Assembly (NCBI GenBank): GCA_005191425.1
Contig: SUPR01000017.1
Coordinates: 1-43,591, forward strand
Direction: 5' to 3'
Length of the DNA stretch: 43,591 nucleotides
From: Candidatus Helarchaeota ASGARD archaeon Hel_GB_B
GTDB lineage: Archaea > Asgardarchaeota > Lokiarchaeia > Helarchaeales > HEL-GB-B
Of the stretch, positions 9,158-18,726 are shown in pieces (within the stretch, counting starts at the first letter, position 1; every line of letters begins with the position of its first letter). Under the pieces are notes generated by a model. The model did not search any database and had not been told where the DNA came from. It saw only the letters and a list, made by a program, of their open reading frames with translations. The position numbers were made by a program, and so were the translations under genes.

Positions 9158-9673
9158 TCAATTTGGTGATAAAATTCCTTTCTCAATTAAATCGTCTAAT
9201 ATTTTATTTAAATAATATTTAATTTCCTTAGTTATTTCTCCATAAACCTCAATTGAATCCCCATATGGGTCAATTATATTAATTGGCGACTCATTTGCAA
9301 ATTCTGATAATAAAAATGCTTTTGTTCGATATTCTTTAGGGATCGCTCTTATATGTTTGTCTTCCATAGTTAATATAACATCAGCTTTTAATAGTTCTGG
9401 ATAATTACTTATATGTCGAGGAAAAAAGTCTTTTATTCGTCCATCATCTATTCCTTCTTTTCTCAATATTTGAGTTGCTTCCCAGCAAATCATATCATTA
9501 TGAAACTGAACCGCCCCAGATGTGGAAATAATTTGGTCTCTAACATTTCTTTCTAATGCTAATTTTTCAAATAGCATTTCGGCTATCGGACTTCGACAAA
9601 TATTTCCTGAACACAAGAATAGAAATGTTATTGGTTTCTTCTTATTCCTTAAAGAGTTTTTGAAACTTTCCAT
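9158..9673 (-). CDS. Low-molecular-weight protein tyrosine phosphatase-like protein
   Basis: A 171-residue protein with the LMW-PTP P-loop FLCSGNICRSP (nucleophile Cys21, Arg27, the CX5R motif) at the N-terminus and the general-acid motif DPYGDS (Asp135-Pro136) near the C-terminus, in the correct order and spacing for the family. Such enzymes hydrolyse phosphotyrosine, and related arsenate reductases use the same fold; the DP-Y-G motif and lack of extra redox cysteines in the arsenate-reductase positions favour a phosphatase. An N-terminal extension of about 13 basic residues precedes the domain. Substrate unknown. Confidence 0.88.
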   Translation of the reverse strand: MESFKNSLRNKKKPITFLFLCSGNICRSPIAEMLFEKLALERNVRDQIISTSGAVQFHNDMICWEATQILRKEGIDDGRIKDFFPRHISNYPELLKADVILTMEDKHIRAIPKEYRTKAFLLSEFANESPINIIDPYGDSIEVYGEITKEIKYYLNKILDDLIEKGILSPN

Positions 9674-10008
9674 TTAAATCAAACGTCCAATTTGAATTAT
9701 ATATAAAAATTATGAAATATCTTTTTAATTTTATGGATATATAATCAAAAATTAAATTCCAACAGATAAAAGATAAAATGGTCCAAATTATTTAAACTTA
9801 TTTTAATTTTATGTCTAAACAATGAATTGAATTTATATTAAAATTTCTATCATAAAATAAACAAATAATGAAATTGTAAAATCATTTTTTGTATCTATAT
9901 TTCTTATTTTAAATTGTCTTTGGGTACGCTCCTCCTTTAAATTATATCCTTTTTTGATTTTTTTTCAAGATATAATTTATTTAATTATCTGAGAAATTAT
10001 AAAAAAAT
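9674..10008. other. AT-rich intergenic region
   Basis: No coding frame or strong hairpin seen. Expected to hold the phosphatase promoter (near its right-hand gene end at 9674-9730, where TATATAAAAATTATG-like sequence occurs) and the end of the flavoprotein transcript. Confidence 0.35.
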
Positions 10009-10890
10009 TTATGCTAATCGTTCTCCGGGTAATGGGGGACTTGCACTATATACTTCATCGACATCGATTACACCTAAATTTACCCCACGAAATTTATTTA
10101 CTCCCATATAAACACCTTTAACTTGGTACGCAATTGGTTGAATTTCTCCAAATGGAATGTCTTTAGACATTGCTAGGGACAATATATTTTTGTCTGTTTC
10201 CATTTTTAATATTGAAATCGCCACTTTAGATAAAACAGGTATTTGGTCTATCTCCTTCTTAAAACCCGAAAATGAAAATACTAATCTTTTTCTATCTTTT
10301 TTAGGCGAGAGCGAAGTAATTGGGATTATCATGGGATAATCATCGCTATCTTTATAGGCTAAGAATTTAAATGAAGTTATTCCCTTAAATTTTTCCATAA
10401 TTCTATGTGGAATAATTGGAGCTTCTTTTTTATCCTCTGTTTTATATTTTTCTACTTTACCTTTTCCTATTTTCATTTTTAAAATATTTATTATCATTGA
10501 AAATGTCAATAAACTAGTCGGTGGATATGTTTTTTTAACTGATATTTTACCTACTCCTCGAACTCCTGTATAGGCATTAAATCTAAAAAGTGCGCTATGA
10601 TTTGCTCTATTTACTAATTCACCTGTTCTGATAAACTCTTGAAAATCTCCTTTTACAATATAGGTTTTAAATCCATTCATCGAAGTTACTGCACATGCTA
10701 CTTTTGAATTTTCAAGTAAATTCTTTTTAGTTTTCCAGATCATATAGTCTCCAAAAAATATCATATTTTCATTAAGTGCATCCAATGATAATATTGGCAC
10801 AATATTTGGGATACCCTCTTTACTTAAACTAGCTAAAAATTTTGGTGCTGCATCTTCTTGAAATGCAAATAAAGCTTTTTTTTCCATCAA
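10009..10890 (-). CDS. Pyridoxamine-5'-phosphate-oxidase-like FMN-binding split-barrel protein
   Basis: A 293-residue protein that resembles the FMN-binding split barrel: 'FLASLSKEGIPNIVPILSLD' followed by IFFGDYMIWKTKKNLLENSK and VACAVTSMNGFKTYIVKGDF, the order of strands and the 'K-x-x-N-L' segment that contact FMN. A second half (from about residue 155) repeats similar strand patterns (GITSFKFLAY..., ...PMIIPITSLS), so the protein may hold two split-barrel domains in tandem. Family members reduce or bind flavins, haem or F420; the reaction is not predictable. It stands alone on the minus strand with gaps of about 280-335 bases on either side. Confidence 0.7.
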   Translation of the reverse strand: MMEKKALFAFQEDAAPKFLASLSKEGIPNIVPILSLDALNENMIFFGDYMIWKTKKNLLENSKVACAVTSMNGFKTYIVKGDFQEFIRTGELVNRANHSALFRFNAYTGVRGVGKISVKKTYPPTSLLTFSMIINILKMKIGKGKVEKYKTEDKKEAPIIPHRIMEKFKGITSFKFLAYKDSDDYPMIIPITSLSPKKDRKRLVFSFSGFKKEIDQIPVLSKVAISILKMETDKNILSLAMSKDIPFGEIQPIAYQVKGVYMGVNKFRGVNLGVIDVDEVYSASPPLPGERLA

Positions 10891-11171
10891 TTTAAAATTA
10901 GTCTTATCAGAATTTAAATGTTTTTTTTAACTTAATTTGTAAAAAAATTATAATTTTATTAAATGGACACATTTAAAATAATTTTTGATTTTTTATATGA
11001 TTATACGATTTAAAATTAATAAAATAATTAATTTTTCAAGTTATTTTAATTAGAAAATTTAAAAATTTAAGGAATAGAATCAAAATCTTAGAAATAAAAA
11101 ATAGTTGACTTGTTTCAGTTAATTTCATTATTTCTAAAAAATTTGTGATATTAAAAAAAAGTTCAATTAAA

Positions 11172-13571
11172 TCAGACTTGATGTGCGACTCTGTTAATAA
11201 TTTCATTTTGAATTTCTATTCCTAGCATTACAAAATATGCGTTATATCCAGTGACTCTCACCAATAAATTACTATATTCTTCAGGGTTTCTCTGCGCTTC
11301 TTTAAGTGTTTCGGAGTCTATAATATTCAATTGTAGAGATGTGCCTCCAACTTCTGTATAGGCTTTAATTAGTCCTTTTAATTTTTCTATATGTTCAGAA
11401 TCTCTTAGAAGTGAGGGGCTAAGTGATAATGTATGGCTTCCACCATTTGGTGCAGTCTCAAGGCCTAGCTTTCCAACAGACTTGATAACCGAAGTCGGGC
11501 CTTTTTTATCAGCCCCATTAACAGGACATAAAGCATTAGATAAAAAAGTTTCACGTTTCCGACCATCAGGTGTAGCAGCCGTAAATGGTGCATATGATAT
11601 CCAATAATTCCATGAAAGATAGCCTGCCCGATATCTTCTGCCAGTAGCTGGCGATCTTTTAGTAAAGACATACTTATTCCAAAATTGAGATAAATCCTTA
11701 CCTAGATAGTCAACTTCATCAATATCATTGCCATATTTAGGAGGTTTATTAAGTAATAATTGTCTTATTTTCTCATACCCATTAAAATTATTTTTAATTG
11801 CTTGTATCAATTCTTGCATATTAATTTTCTGTTCTTTATAAACTAATTCTTTTATTGCCATTAGACTATCTATAGTGGTACCTAAACCAATCCCTTCAAC
11901 CGTAATAAAATTAAATCTTGCACCACCTGCAGTAATATCTTTTCCATTTTCTGCACAACCGTCAATTAGTGCAGATAAATATGGTGTTGGCTCGAAAGTC
12001 GACCTAATTTTATCAGCTTTGTTCGCATTGTCCATTATCAAATCTAATATTTTTATTAATTGCTTTTTATATGCATTATAAAACTGATCAAAATTTTTGA
12101 ATTTAACTGGATTTCCTGTATTTACTCCTATTTTAACATTTTTCACCAAATCTTTTCCATTATTTAATGTTAATTCAATTGCTTTTGCCAGATTAATATT
12201 TACATCTACTGTTCCTGCTCGTTCACACCCTTGCAACGTATTTTCTAAACATCCTACTGGTGCATAATTCCATAATTCTTCCTCAGGTTCGCCTTCCCAC
12301 TTTAAACCTCGAATTGCATTTTCATCAAAATTGATTAAAAATGGACTCCCTTGACTTTTTATAAGCATCTCACAGATTCGAGTTAATAATTTATCTGGAG
12401 TGTTTTTATGTATCCGAATATTTGGTTTTGGCTCAAGCATATTCATTTCTTCTATTACATCTAAAATTAACCACGTTAAATCATTTGTAAGATCTTCACC
12501 ATTTGGGCCCATACCACTAAGCGTCATTAATTGCCCAAATCCTGAATTGATACCTTGATTCTCACCTACTCTTCCGTGATAATCGTATGCATAGTTATGC
12601 TTTATCCAATAACATTGTAATATTTCTTTAGCTTGTTCCCGGGTTAACTTTCCACTTTTGATATCTTTTTCATAATATGGATACATGTATTGATCAAATC
12701 TTCCATGCGATAAACCTGGACCAGGATAAGACTCACATGCCATTATAAGCATATGCGTTGTCCAAATTGACTGTACAGCTTCATAAAAAGATTCAGCTGG
12801 ATTCCATGGCACTTTCTCGCAAATACGAGCTATTTCTTGTAATTCTTGTTTTCTTTTATTATCGTTTTCTTTTTCAGTTAATCTTCTAGCTTCTTCCGCA
12901 TATCGCTCTGAAAAAATCTTTACTGTATCACAACTCATTATTAATGCTTTTAAAAAATCAATTTTTTCTGGATCATTTGTCTCTTTAATCATTTGCTCAA
13001 ATTCTGCTTTAAGACCTTTAAAACCTAACTTAAGTACTTTTGGATAATTCGGTATAATATGCCCCGGGACTGCACCTGCATTTCCCACTCCATTAAAATG
13101 AATAAAATTAGCTTGCTTCATCCATTCTTTTTCTAATTTTAACCATTCTTTTGTTTCTTTTTTATTTAAACATTTTGATAATGCAGTATTAAAATAACTC
13201 CCAACTATTAACTCTCCATCTAAAATTTTTACTGGTAAATATTTTTTAATAACTTCTTTAAAAAAAATTGCTCGTCTCATAACTATTGAATGTTCCCAAA
13301 AATCATCAGGAATTTTTACTATTTGGGCACCAGCAGCTAAACTATCTTCAAAAGCACCGAATAATGGATATATCTCAGGAACAACACCCCATTGGTGTGC
13401 GGAATATACTATATCCCAGTCTGTTCCAGTAGAATACCCTTTAACTTCATTTCTAAAATAATCTCTATCATAAAATGAGAAAAATTCATCTCTTAATTTC
13501 TTCACTCTCTTAGATAATTCTTTTGAAGCACTCCAGATTTCGCCTTTTACTTGTTCAGAAGTTTCTACCAT
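11172..13571 (-). CDS. Glycyl radical enzyme (pyruvate formate-lyase-like, substrate unknown)
   Basis: A full-length 799-residue glycyl radical enzyme. The C-terminal radical motif RVTGYNAYF places the radical on Gly775, and the thiyl cysteine is Cys441 in APVGCLENT, with Glu443 two residues on. The single GC-x-E cysteine is the dehydratase/decarboxylase-type arrangement; pyruvate formate-lyase itself has two adjacent cysteines. N-terminal 'PFL domain' features include GHIIPNYPKVL near residue 170 and SHGRFDQYMYPYY near 288. Candidate activities by family are glycerol or diol dehydratase, choline lyase, arylacetate decarboxylase or an unknown one. The radical-SAM activating enzyme that all members need is not in this window. 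The enzyme indicates strictly anaerobic life. A 490-base divergent region separates it from the phosphoglycerate mutase gene. Confidence 0.93.
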   Translation of the reverse strand: MVETSEQVKGEIWSASKELSKRVKKLRDEFFSFYDRDYFRNEVKGYSTGTDWDIVYSAHQWGVVPEIYPLFGAFEDSLAAGAQIVKIPDDFWEHSIVMRRAIFFKEVIKKYLPVKILDGELIVGSYFNTALSKCLNKKETKEWLKLEKEWMKQANFIHFNGVGNAGAVPGHIIPNYPKVLKLGFKGLKAEFEQMIKETNDPEKIDFLKALIMSCDTVKIFSERYAEEARRLTEKENDNKRKQELQEIARICEKVPWNPAESFYEAVQSIWTTHMLIMACESYPGPGLSHGRFDQYMYPYYEKDIKSGKLTREQAKEILQCYWIKHNYAYDYHGRVGENQGINSGFGQLMTLSGMGPNGEDLTNDLTWLILDVIEEMNMLEPKPNIRIHKNTPDKLLTRICEMLIKSQGSPFLINFDENAIRGLKWEGEPEEELWNYAPVGCLENTLQGCERAGTVDVNINLAKAIELTLNNGKDLVKNVKIGVNTGNPVKFKNFDQFYNAYKKQLIKILDLIMDNANKADKIRSTFEPTPYLSALIDGCAENGKDITAGGARFNFITVEGIGLGTTIDSLMAIKELVYKEQKINMQELIQAIKNNFNGYEKIRQLLLNKPPKYGNDIDEVDYLGKDLSQFWNKYVFTKRSPATGRRYRAGYLSWNYWISYAPFTAATPDGRKRETFLSNALCPVNGADKKGPTSVIKSVGKLGLETAPNGGSHTLSLSPSLLRDSEHIEKLKGLIKAYTEVGGTSLQLNIIDSETLKEAQRNPEEYSNLLVRVTGYNAYFVMLGIEIQNEIINRVAHQV

Positions 13572-14061
13572 TATATCTCACTCTAAATTAAATATATTAA
13601 CCTAAATTTAATTTTTAAAATGATTATTTTTTAAATCAAACTTTTCTTTAGGTCAATCTAATTTCTAATTAATTATTATCATATTCAAAAGATAAACTTT
13701 TCTCCAATTATCACCTTAATTCTAATTTTTTAATTATAAATCTTAAATTAAAAAAACTCTTAATGTAAATAATTTGAAATTTAAACCGGTAAAAAGAATT
13801 TAATTATAAAATCAAAATGAAAATGAAAATTTTTTCTAAAATTCATTATATAATTGTAATAACATTCGAACATACCCCTAATACTGATAATTAAAATAAA
13901 ATTTCCTCATTATCTAATTAATAAAATAAGTAACTTAAAATTCAATAACAAAGTTAAAATCAAAAATTATATATAATCAACAAAAAAAGTAAAATCATCC
14001 AATTTTTTAAAGGATAAATCATTTAATTTATATTTTGATTTGATTATTTGGTTGAATTGAA
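13572..14061. other. Divergent intergenic region
   Basis: About 490 bases of very AT-rich DNA between the divergent glycyl radical enzyme and phosphoglycerate mutase genes. It must carry promoters for both, but A/T runs are so common that no TATA box stands out. No ORF or stable hairpin was seen. Confidence 0.4.
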
Positions 14062-14655
14062 ATGGCTAAAGACCAAGATAAAGTTTTAAAAATATATTTA
14101 TTTAGACATGGAGAAACGACTTTTAATCGTGATAAAATTTTTACTGGATGGTTGGATCCAGAATTAACTCAAAAGGGTATTAAACAAGCCGAACTTATTG
14201 CTGAAAAATTGAAAGATAAAGAATTTAAAGTTGCTTACTGCTCACATTTAACTCGATCAAAGCACACGCTTAATATTGTTTTAAAATATCATAAAGATGT
14301 AGAAATAATTGTGGATGACCGAATTATTGAACGAAGTTATGGGGATTTACAAGGTCGTAAACATGCTGATTATATAAAAGAGGTCGGTAAAAAGCAATTT
14401 GATATTATTCACAGGTCCTATGATGTCCCTCCTCCAAATGGCGAAAGTATTAAAATGGTCGAAAAAAGAGTCAATGAATTTATTAAAGATTTACTTATAA
14501 AAATGAAAAAAGAAAAGATAAGTGTTGCAATTTCTGCCCATGGCAATTCAATGAGGCCATTTCGCAGATACTTTGAGAACTTAACTATCGAAGAAATGAT
14601 AAAGCTTGAAAATCCTTGGGATGATTATTTTGAATATGATGTCCCTGTTGAATAA
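14062..14655 (+). CDS. gpmA: Phosphoglycerate mutase, cofactor-dependent (histidine phosphatase family)
   Basis: A 197-residue protein with every landmark of the 2,3-bisphosphoglycerate-dependent mutase: YLFRHGETTFN (catalytic His at about residue 16), FTGWLDPELTQKG, SHLTRSKHT, ERSYGDLQGR (the dPGM-specific 'ERxYGxLQG'), PPPNGES and AHGNSMRPF (second catalytic His). It interconverts 3- and 2-phosphoglycerate in glycolysis or gluconeogenesis. It is slightly shorter than bacterial enzymes (about 230-250) because the tail is short. Most archaea use the unrelated cofactor-independent enzyme, so this may be a bacterial acquisition (inference). A phosphoglycerate kinase gene 1.7 kb downstream strengthens the glycolytic assignment. 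Confidence 0.9.
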   Translation: MAKDQDKVLKIYLFRHGETTFNRDKIFTGWLDPELTQKGIKQAELIAEKLKDKEFKVAYCSHLTRSKHTLNIVLKYHKDVEIIVDDRIIERSYGDLQGRKHADYIKEVGKKQFDIIHRSYDVPPPNGESIKMVEKRVNEFIKDLLIKMKKEKISVAISAHGNSMRPFRRYFENLTIEEMIKLENPWDDYFEYDVPVE

Positions 14656-14881
14656 TGATTTTGACTAAATTTCCATTATTATTTTGGACCAATTTTTTTT
14701 GCAATTTTGATTAATTATTTTTTTAGTGATTTTTTTAGAATTATTTTTATTCTATCTTATTATTTAATTAATCGAAATTTCTAATAAAAATAAAAAAATT
14801 TTAAAATAAATTTGTGGATCGAAATTATAATGATAATTTGCTTTTAACTAATAGTAAATTATTGAAATTCTTAAATAATAA

Positions 14882-14886
14882 GAGGT
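14882..14886 (+). promoter_or_regulatory. Shine-Dalgarno site (GAGGT)
   Basis: GAGGT lies 7 bases before the ATG at 14894 and supports that start over the in-frame ATG at 14954. Confidence 0.65.
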
Positions 14887-14893
14887 AATTGTT

Positions 14894-15622
14894 ATGAAAG
14901 ATCGGAATTTCTATCATAAAGAGAAAACAGAAGATAATAAAATAAATTACGTTATGGAACTACTTGAATATAAAAGTGTAATTCAGCACGATCTTGAAAA
15001 ATGCACTGGATGCGGAATATGTGTTATGATATGTCCTAAAGAAGCAATAGAAAGAATTGATAATGAAGAGCATGTACATATTCCTAAAGTAGAGAGCTGC
15101 TCGTTTTGTGGTATATGTGATTATATGTGCCCATTTAACGCTTGGACTCTTTTAATTGATGATGAACATACTATACCACTTAAAGAAAACCCCGGAAATT
15201 TACCTGATCTTTTAGGCGAAGAATTAGTCTGTCCAAAAACTCAAAAACCTGTGGTAAAATATCTTGAAGGCCAGATAACAATTGACCCTAAAAAATGTCC
15301 CACTGATTGTAAGGAATGTATTGATGCTTGTATGATGAATGTTATTGAATTTACATCTCTGGATGATAAAAGACAAGTCAAACTAAATAAAAATAACTGT
15401 ATTTTCTGCACTGCTTGCACATTTGCTTGTCCAGAACCTGAGGCACTTATGGTCGACCGCTTCGATATTAAATTTGATAAAACTCAGATTAAATCATCGT
15501 CTGTTTTTAATGAAATCATTCGAAAACTAATCTCTCAAGAAGTACTGGCTAAAATTATTAAAGAAAAAGCTCAAGAAATTGCTCGAGAAGCAACAACAAA
15601 ATTATTTAATATAAAGGTTTAA
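14894..15622 (+). CDS. Polyferredoxin with four [4Fe-4S] motifs
   Basis: A 242-residue electron carrier with four cluster motifs: C37-C40-C43-C47P, C69-C72-C75-C79P, C135-C139-C142-C146 (with an unusual C-x3-C first spacing: CPTDCKEC) and C169-C172-C175-C179P. The tail from about residue 185 is cysteine-free, charged and helical, and may be a docking helix. Such ferredoxins act in the cytoplasm, passing low-potential electrons to or from oxidoreductases; the partner is not evident. It sits between two glycolytic genes, and one possibility is a role near ferredoxin-linked carbon metabolism. The glycyl radical enzyme 1.3 kb away also depends on reduced iron-sulfur carriers for activation, but linkage is only by proximity. 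Confidence 0.88.
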   Translation: MKDRNFYHKEKTEDNKINYVMELLEYKSVIQHDLEKCTGCGICVMICPKEAIERIDNEEHVHIPKVESCSFCGICDYMCPFNAWTLLIDDEHTIPLKENPGNLPDLLGEELVCPKTQKPVVKYLEGQITIDPKKCPTDCKECIDACMMNVIEFTSLDDKRQVKLNKNNCIFCTACTFACPEPEALMVDRFDIKFDKTQIKSSSVFNEIIRKLISQEVLAKIIKEKAQEIAREATTKLFNIKV

Positions 15623-15653
15623 ATCTGTCTAATTTTCAATTTTTAAAAAGAAT

Positions 15654-15833
15654 TTATAAATCATCATCAGAGTATATACCGCAAATAACACTATATCTAA
15701 TAAAAGGCATTTTCCGCCTTGCAATTATTTGTAGACCTCTAGATATTTCTAAAAAAATATCCATCCAAGGTTTTCCTTCTGTTTTTAAATAATTTATTAT
15801 TTGTCTATTTCTTTTATCTGCTCTTTCTGTCAT
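15654..15833 (-). CDS. 59-residue hypothetical protein
   Basis: A small frame with an ATG at 15833 and TAA at 15654-15656. It reads as a charged helical N-terminus (TERADKRNRQIINYLKTEG), then KPWMDIFLEISRGLQIIARR and an acidic end YSDDDL. The composition is protein-like, with no rare-codon clutter, and two helices separated by a turn could form a compact helical or HTH-like fold. No family recognised. It converges with the polyferredoxin gene, 31 bases away. Confidence 0.4.
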   Translation of the reverse strand: MTERADKRNRQIINYLKTEGKPWMDIFLEISRGLQIIARRKMPFIRYSVICGIYSDDDL

Positions 15834-16350
15834 AATTAATCATTTTATCAAATTGATAGTTAGTTCGAGTATATTATCTCTAATATTTGATTTAAGCAGT
15901 TTTAAATTTTCTGACTTTAGGATTATTCAAGTCTATATTTTTCTATTTTTCAACAAAACTTTAATATAATGTTTTTATGGTTTTGATAGACTTTTTAATT
16001 TTAATATTTCATTATATTTATCTATTTTTTATCTAAATTTCTTTCAAAATCTATATTGATATTAATTTAATTTTTATAATTGAAGAATATTTATTAAAAT
16101 AACATTTACGCTCCATAATATCCTTAATATTTCTTCATTTTTCAATTTAATTTTAGAATAATTATAACTGATTTAATAAATGGTTAATTGTAAAGGAATA
16201 CAAAAATTTGCTGATTAAAAATAAATTTTTGTAGTGTTAACACCTTTTTTCACATTTTTACATAAATAGAATAAAAAATTTTTTTAATAAAATTCTTACA
16301 TTTTAAATTAAATAGTATTTTTATTCTAAATTAAAATGGTGGAATGAAAA
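15834..16350. other. AT-rich intergenic region upstream of pgk
   Basis: About 500 bases of low-complexity A/T sequence without a coding frame. It should contain the pgk promoter; a TTTTTTTAATAAAATTC-like stretch near 16276-16295 is a weak candidate. Nothing else stands out. Confidence 0.35.
16338..16342 (+). promoter_or_regulatory. Ribosome-binding site deciding the TTG start of pgk
   Basis: GGTGG lies 8 bases before the TTG at 16351. The codon two before that TTG, in the same frame, is a TGA stop (16345), so no upstream start is possible, and the nearest ATG downstream would delete conserved sequence. Confidence 0.65.
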
Positions 16351-17565
16351 TTGAAATATGGTATTAATACATTAGATGATTTTGATGTTAAGGGTAAAAA
16401 AGTGCTAGTAAGAGCTGATATTAATTCAACAATTACGCGAAAAGAAAACAAATTAATGAATTTATTAAGAATTAAGGAATTAAAAAATACATTAGATGAC
16501 CTTAAAGAAGCAGCAGTAGTACTTATTGCTCATCAAGGGCGCCCAGGTGGAAAAGATTATACTTCTTTGGCTCCACATGCAGAAGCAATGAAAAAATTAT
16601 ATGGCGATCAAGTTCATTTTGTTGATGACTTATTCGGGACTAAAGCAAGGGCAGCAATAAAAGAACTTAAACCAGGCGAAATTTTAGTCCTTGAAAATGT
16701 TCGATTTTATGCTGAAGAAGTAAATTTAAAAAATGATATTGATAAAATGGCTGATTCTCACTTTGTCCAAAATTTGGCACCATTATTTGATTTATATGTA
16801 AACGACGCTTATGGAGCAGCTCATAGGTCTTCTCCGTCTCTAATAGGTTTTACTAAAGTCATACCGAGTTGTATGGGACGTATCTTGGAAAAAGAAGTTG
16901 AAATTATGGAAGAAAAAATCCTAGGAAATCCTAAAAAACCTGTAATATTTGTAATTGGTGGTGCCAAAGTAGAGACTAAATTTAAAGTAATGAAAAACCT
17001 ACTTGAAAACAATAAAGCAGATTTAATTCTAATTGGTGGACTTTTACAAAATATTATGCTTGCTGCTGCTGGTATTGATATTGGAGAAATTAATAAAAAG
17101 CCAATCAAAAATTTTGACGATTACATATCTACCGCAAAGGAAATCTATCAGAAATACAAAGATAAATTGAAACTCCCAATTGACTTATCATTAAATGACA
17201 ATGGAAAAAGAAAAGATGTTCCAGTAGAAGAAATTTCAAAATATGGACTACCCTCTAACGATATCGGTGAAAAAACAGCAGAGGAATACGTAAAAATCAT
17301 AAAAGAAGCTGGTACAGTTGTAGCTAATGGACCCCCTGGTGTATTTGAACAGCCACCTTTTAACTTGGGGTCTAAAATGGTACTCGAGGCTATGGGTGAA
17401 TCAAACGCATTTACTACTGTTGGTGGTGGAGAAATGGGCGGATATTGCCAAGACCTAAAAATTCCTATTAATTTCATCAGTACTGGTGGTGGAGCAATGC
17501 TTGATTATCTTACTGGTAAAAAATTACCCGTAATTGCAGCATTAGAAGAAGCTTCTAAAAAATAA
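16351..17565 (+). CDS. pgk: Phosphoglycerate kinase
   Basis: A 404-residue full-length enzyme of the archaeal subgroup, which transfers phosphate between 1,3-bisphosphoglycerate and ADP. Motifs: VLVRADINS at residues about 19-27, AHQGRPGG (substrate arginine loop), LENVRFYAEE, VNDAYGAAHRSSPS, VIGGAKVETK (nucleotide domain), ANGPPGVFEQPPF and the C-terminal ISTGGGAMLDYLTG. It starts with TTG, forced by an in-frame TGA just upstream and supported by a GGTGG site. With the mutase upstream it forms a loose glycolysis/gluconeogenesis group, though the 730-base gap argues for separate transcripts. Confidence 0.96.
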   Translation: MKYGINTLDDFDVKGKKVLVRADINSTITRKENKLMNLLRIKELKNTLDDLKEAAVVLIAHQGRPGGKDYTSLAPHAEAMKKLYGDQVHFVDDLFGTKARAAIKELKPGEILVLENVRFYAEEVNLKNDIDKMADSHFVQNLAPLFDLYVNDAYGAAHRSSPSLIGFTKVIPSCMGRILEKEVEIMEEKILGNPKKPVIFVIGGAKVETKFKVMKNLLENNKADLILIGGLLQNIMLAAAGIDIGEINKKPIKNFDDYISTAKEIYQKYKDKLKLPIDLSLNDNGKRKDVPVEEISKYGLPSNDIGEKTAEEYVKIIKEAGTVVANGPPGVFEQPPFNLGSKMVLEAMGESNAFTTVGGGEMGGYCQDLKIPINFISTGGGAMLDYLTGKKLPVIAALEEASKK

Positions 17566-17714
17566 TTTTTCATAAAAATCAAATTCTATTTTTTTAATAA
17601 ATTAATACACCATTTTTTAGGTATATTAGCCATTTGATGAAATAAGTTCATATCTACATTTTTTAAATTTATTAGACTTTTAATATATTACTTCTATTCC
17701 TTCATTTTTATATG
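17566..17714. other. Short region downstream of pgk
   Basis: AT-rich, contains the end of the pgk transcript; no clear hairpin terminator, only T-runs of the kind that end archaeal transcripts (TTTTTTT near 17589). Confidence 0.3.
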
Positions 17715-18726
17715 CTATAATGCTCTTAATTTAATTATTTTCTTACGTAATATCTTATAATTAAAGTATGCTAAACATTGCATTGCTATTAATATAAATA
17801 GACTATGTTTATGAGCTTATCTTTTATATTTCAATGATAGTCTCCTATCTATATCACCCAATAATGCATAGAAGCCATTCATCATCCCAAACAATCCTTC
17901 AATTACCTTTCTACCTCTATATTCTATGATAAATGTATCAATTCCAACATCCTCAAATACCCTTAGATAATTTAATACCAGTTTCGAAATTTCACTTTTA
18001 TTTTTTTTTCCAATTTATTTAAAGTAATGTCAATATCTTCTAAGGATCAATATTAGCACATCTTTGCTAATTTTGGAAATTTCAACCCTAATTTTATTAT
18101 CTTAAGATAATACTGCTTGAAATATTCCAACATCTTCTTTTATTCTTTTAATATGTCCGAATTCATTAGATCAATATCAACAACAAGGATTACTCGTATT
18201 CTTTTTTCAATGAACTCCAATATCTCTAAAGAACAACATTCGGCATCTAATTTAACATGTCCTATTTTTAATTCATATTTACCAGCTTTTTTTTAAGTAA
18301 AATTAATTTATCTTTTAATGTAATAAATCCAGATCTTTCGTTCTTGCTCCCTTTACGAGAGATTATAATAAGAGGAATACAATTTGGGTCAACTAGTACC
18401 TGAAATTTTAAGACTCGAGTACTTTTATTATCTCTATCATGATATTTTACGCCATCTTAGTCATCTTTTCTCGTTTTACAGAAAGTAGAATCTTCGATTA
18501 TCGTTTCAACATTGATAATTCCCTCTTTTATTAAAATATCCACATTATTCTCTAATATTTTCATTAAAAATATCAATGTTAAACTTTCAATACGCCTTAT
18601 ATAATTTATCAATTCTAGGGACTCTTGAAAAAACCCGAGAGAGTGTCCCATAACTTGTAATATCTCATTATCAATGATAACACTCTCATTTATAATTAAT
18701 TTTAAGTAGAGTATTGATGATAACAT
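17715..18726 (-). pseudogene. Decayed DDE transposase (IS4/IS5/IS1182-like)
   Basis: The minus strand encodes a transposase broken by stops and frameshifts. From an ATG at 18726 an 89-codon frame ends IEDSTFCKTRKDD and TAA; the same frame resumes DGVKYHDRDNKSTRVLKFQV and VDPNCIPLIIISRKGSKNER. After a slip in an A-run near 18290 it continues KIGHVKLDAECCSLEILEFI and VILVVDIDLMNS, where an aspartate in 'LDAE-C' fits a DDE catalytic position. The C-terminal part (about 17990-17715) reads FIIEYRGRKVIEGLFGMMNG, with the glutamate of the 'R-x-x-V/I-E-G-x-F' signature, then SLFILIAMQCLAYFNYKI. Order and motifs are typical of IS4/IS5-related transposases. No terminal repeats were located. It is clearly inactive. 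Confidence 0.75.
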
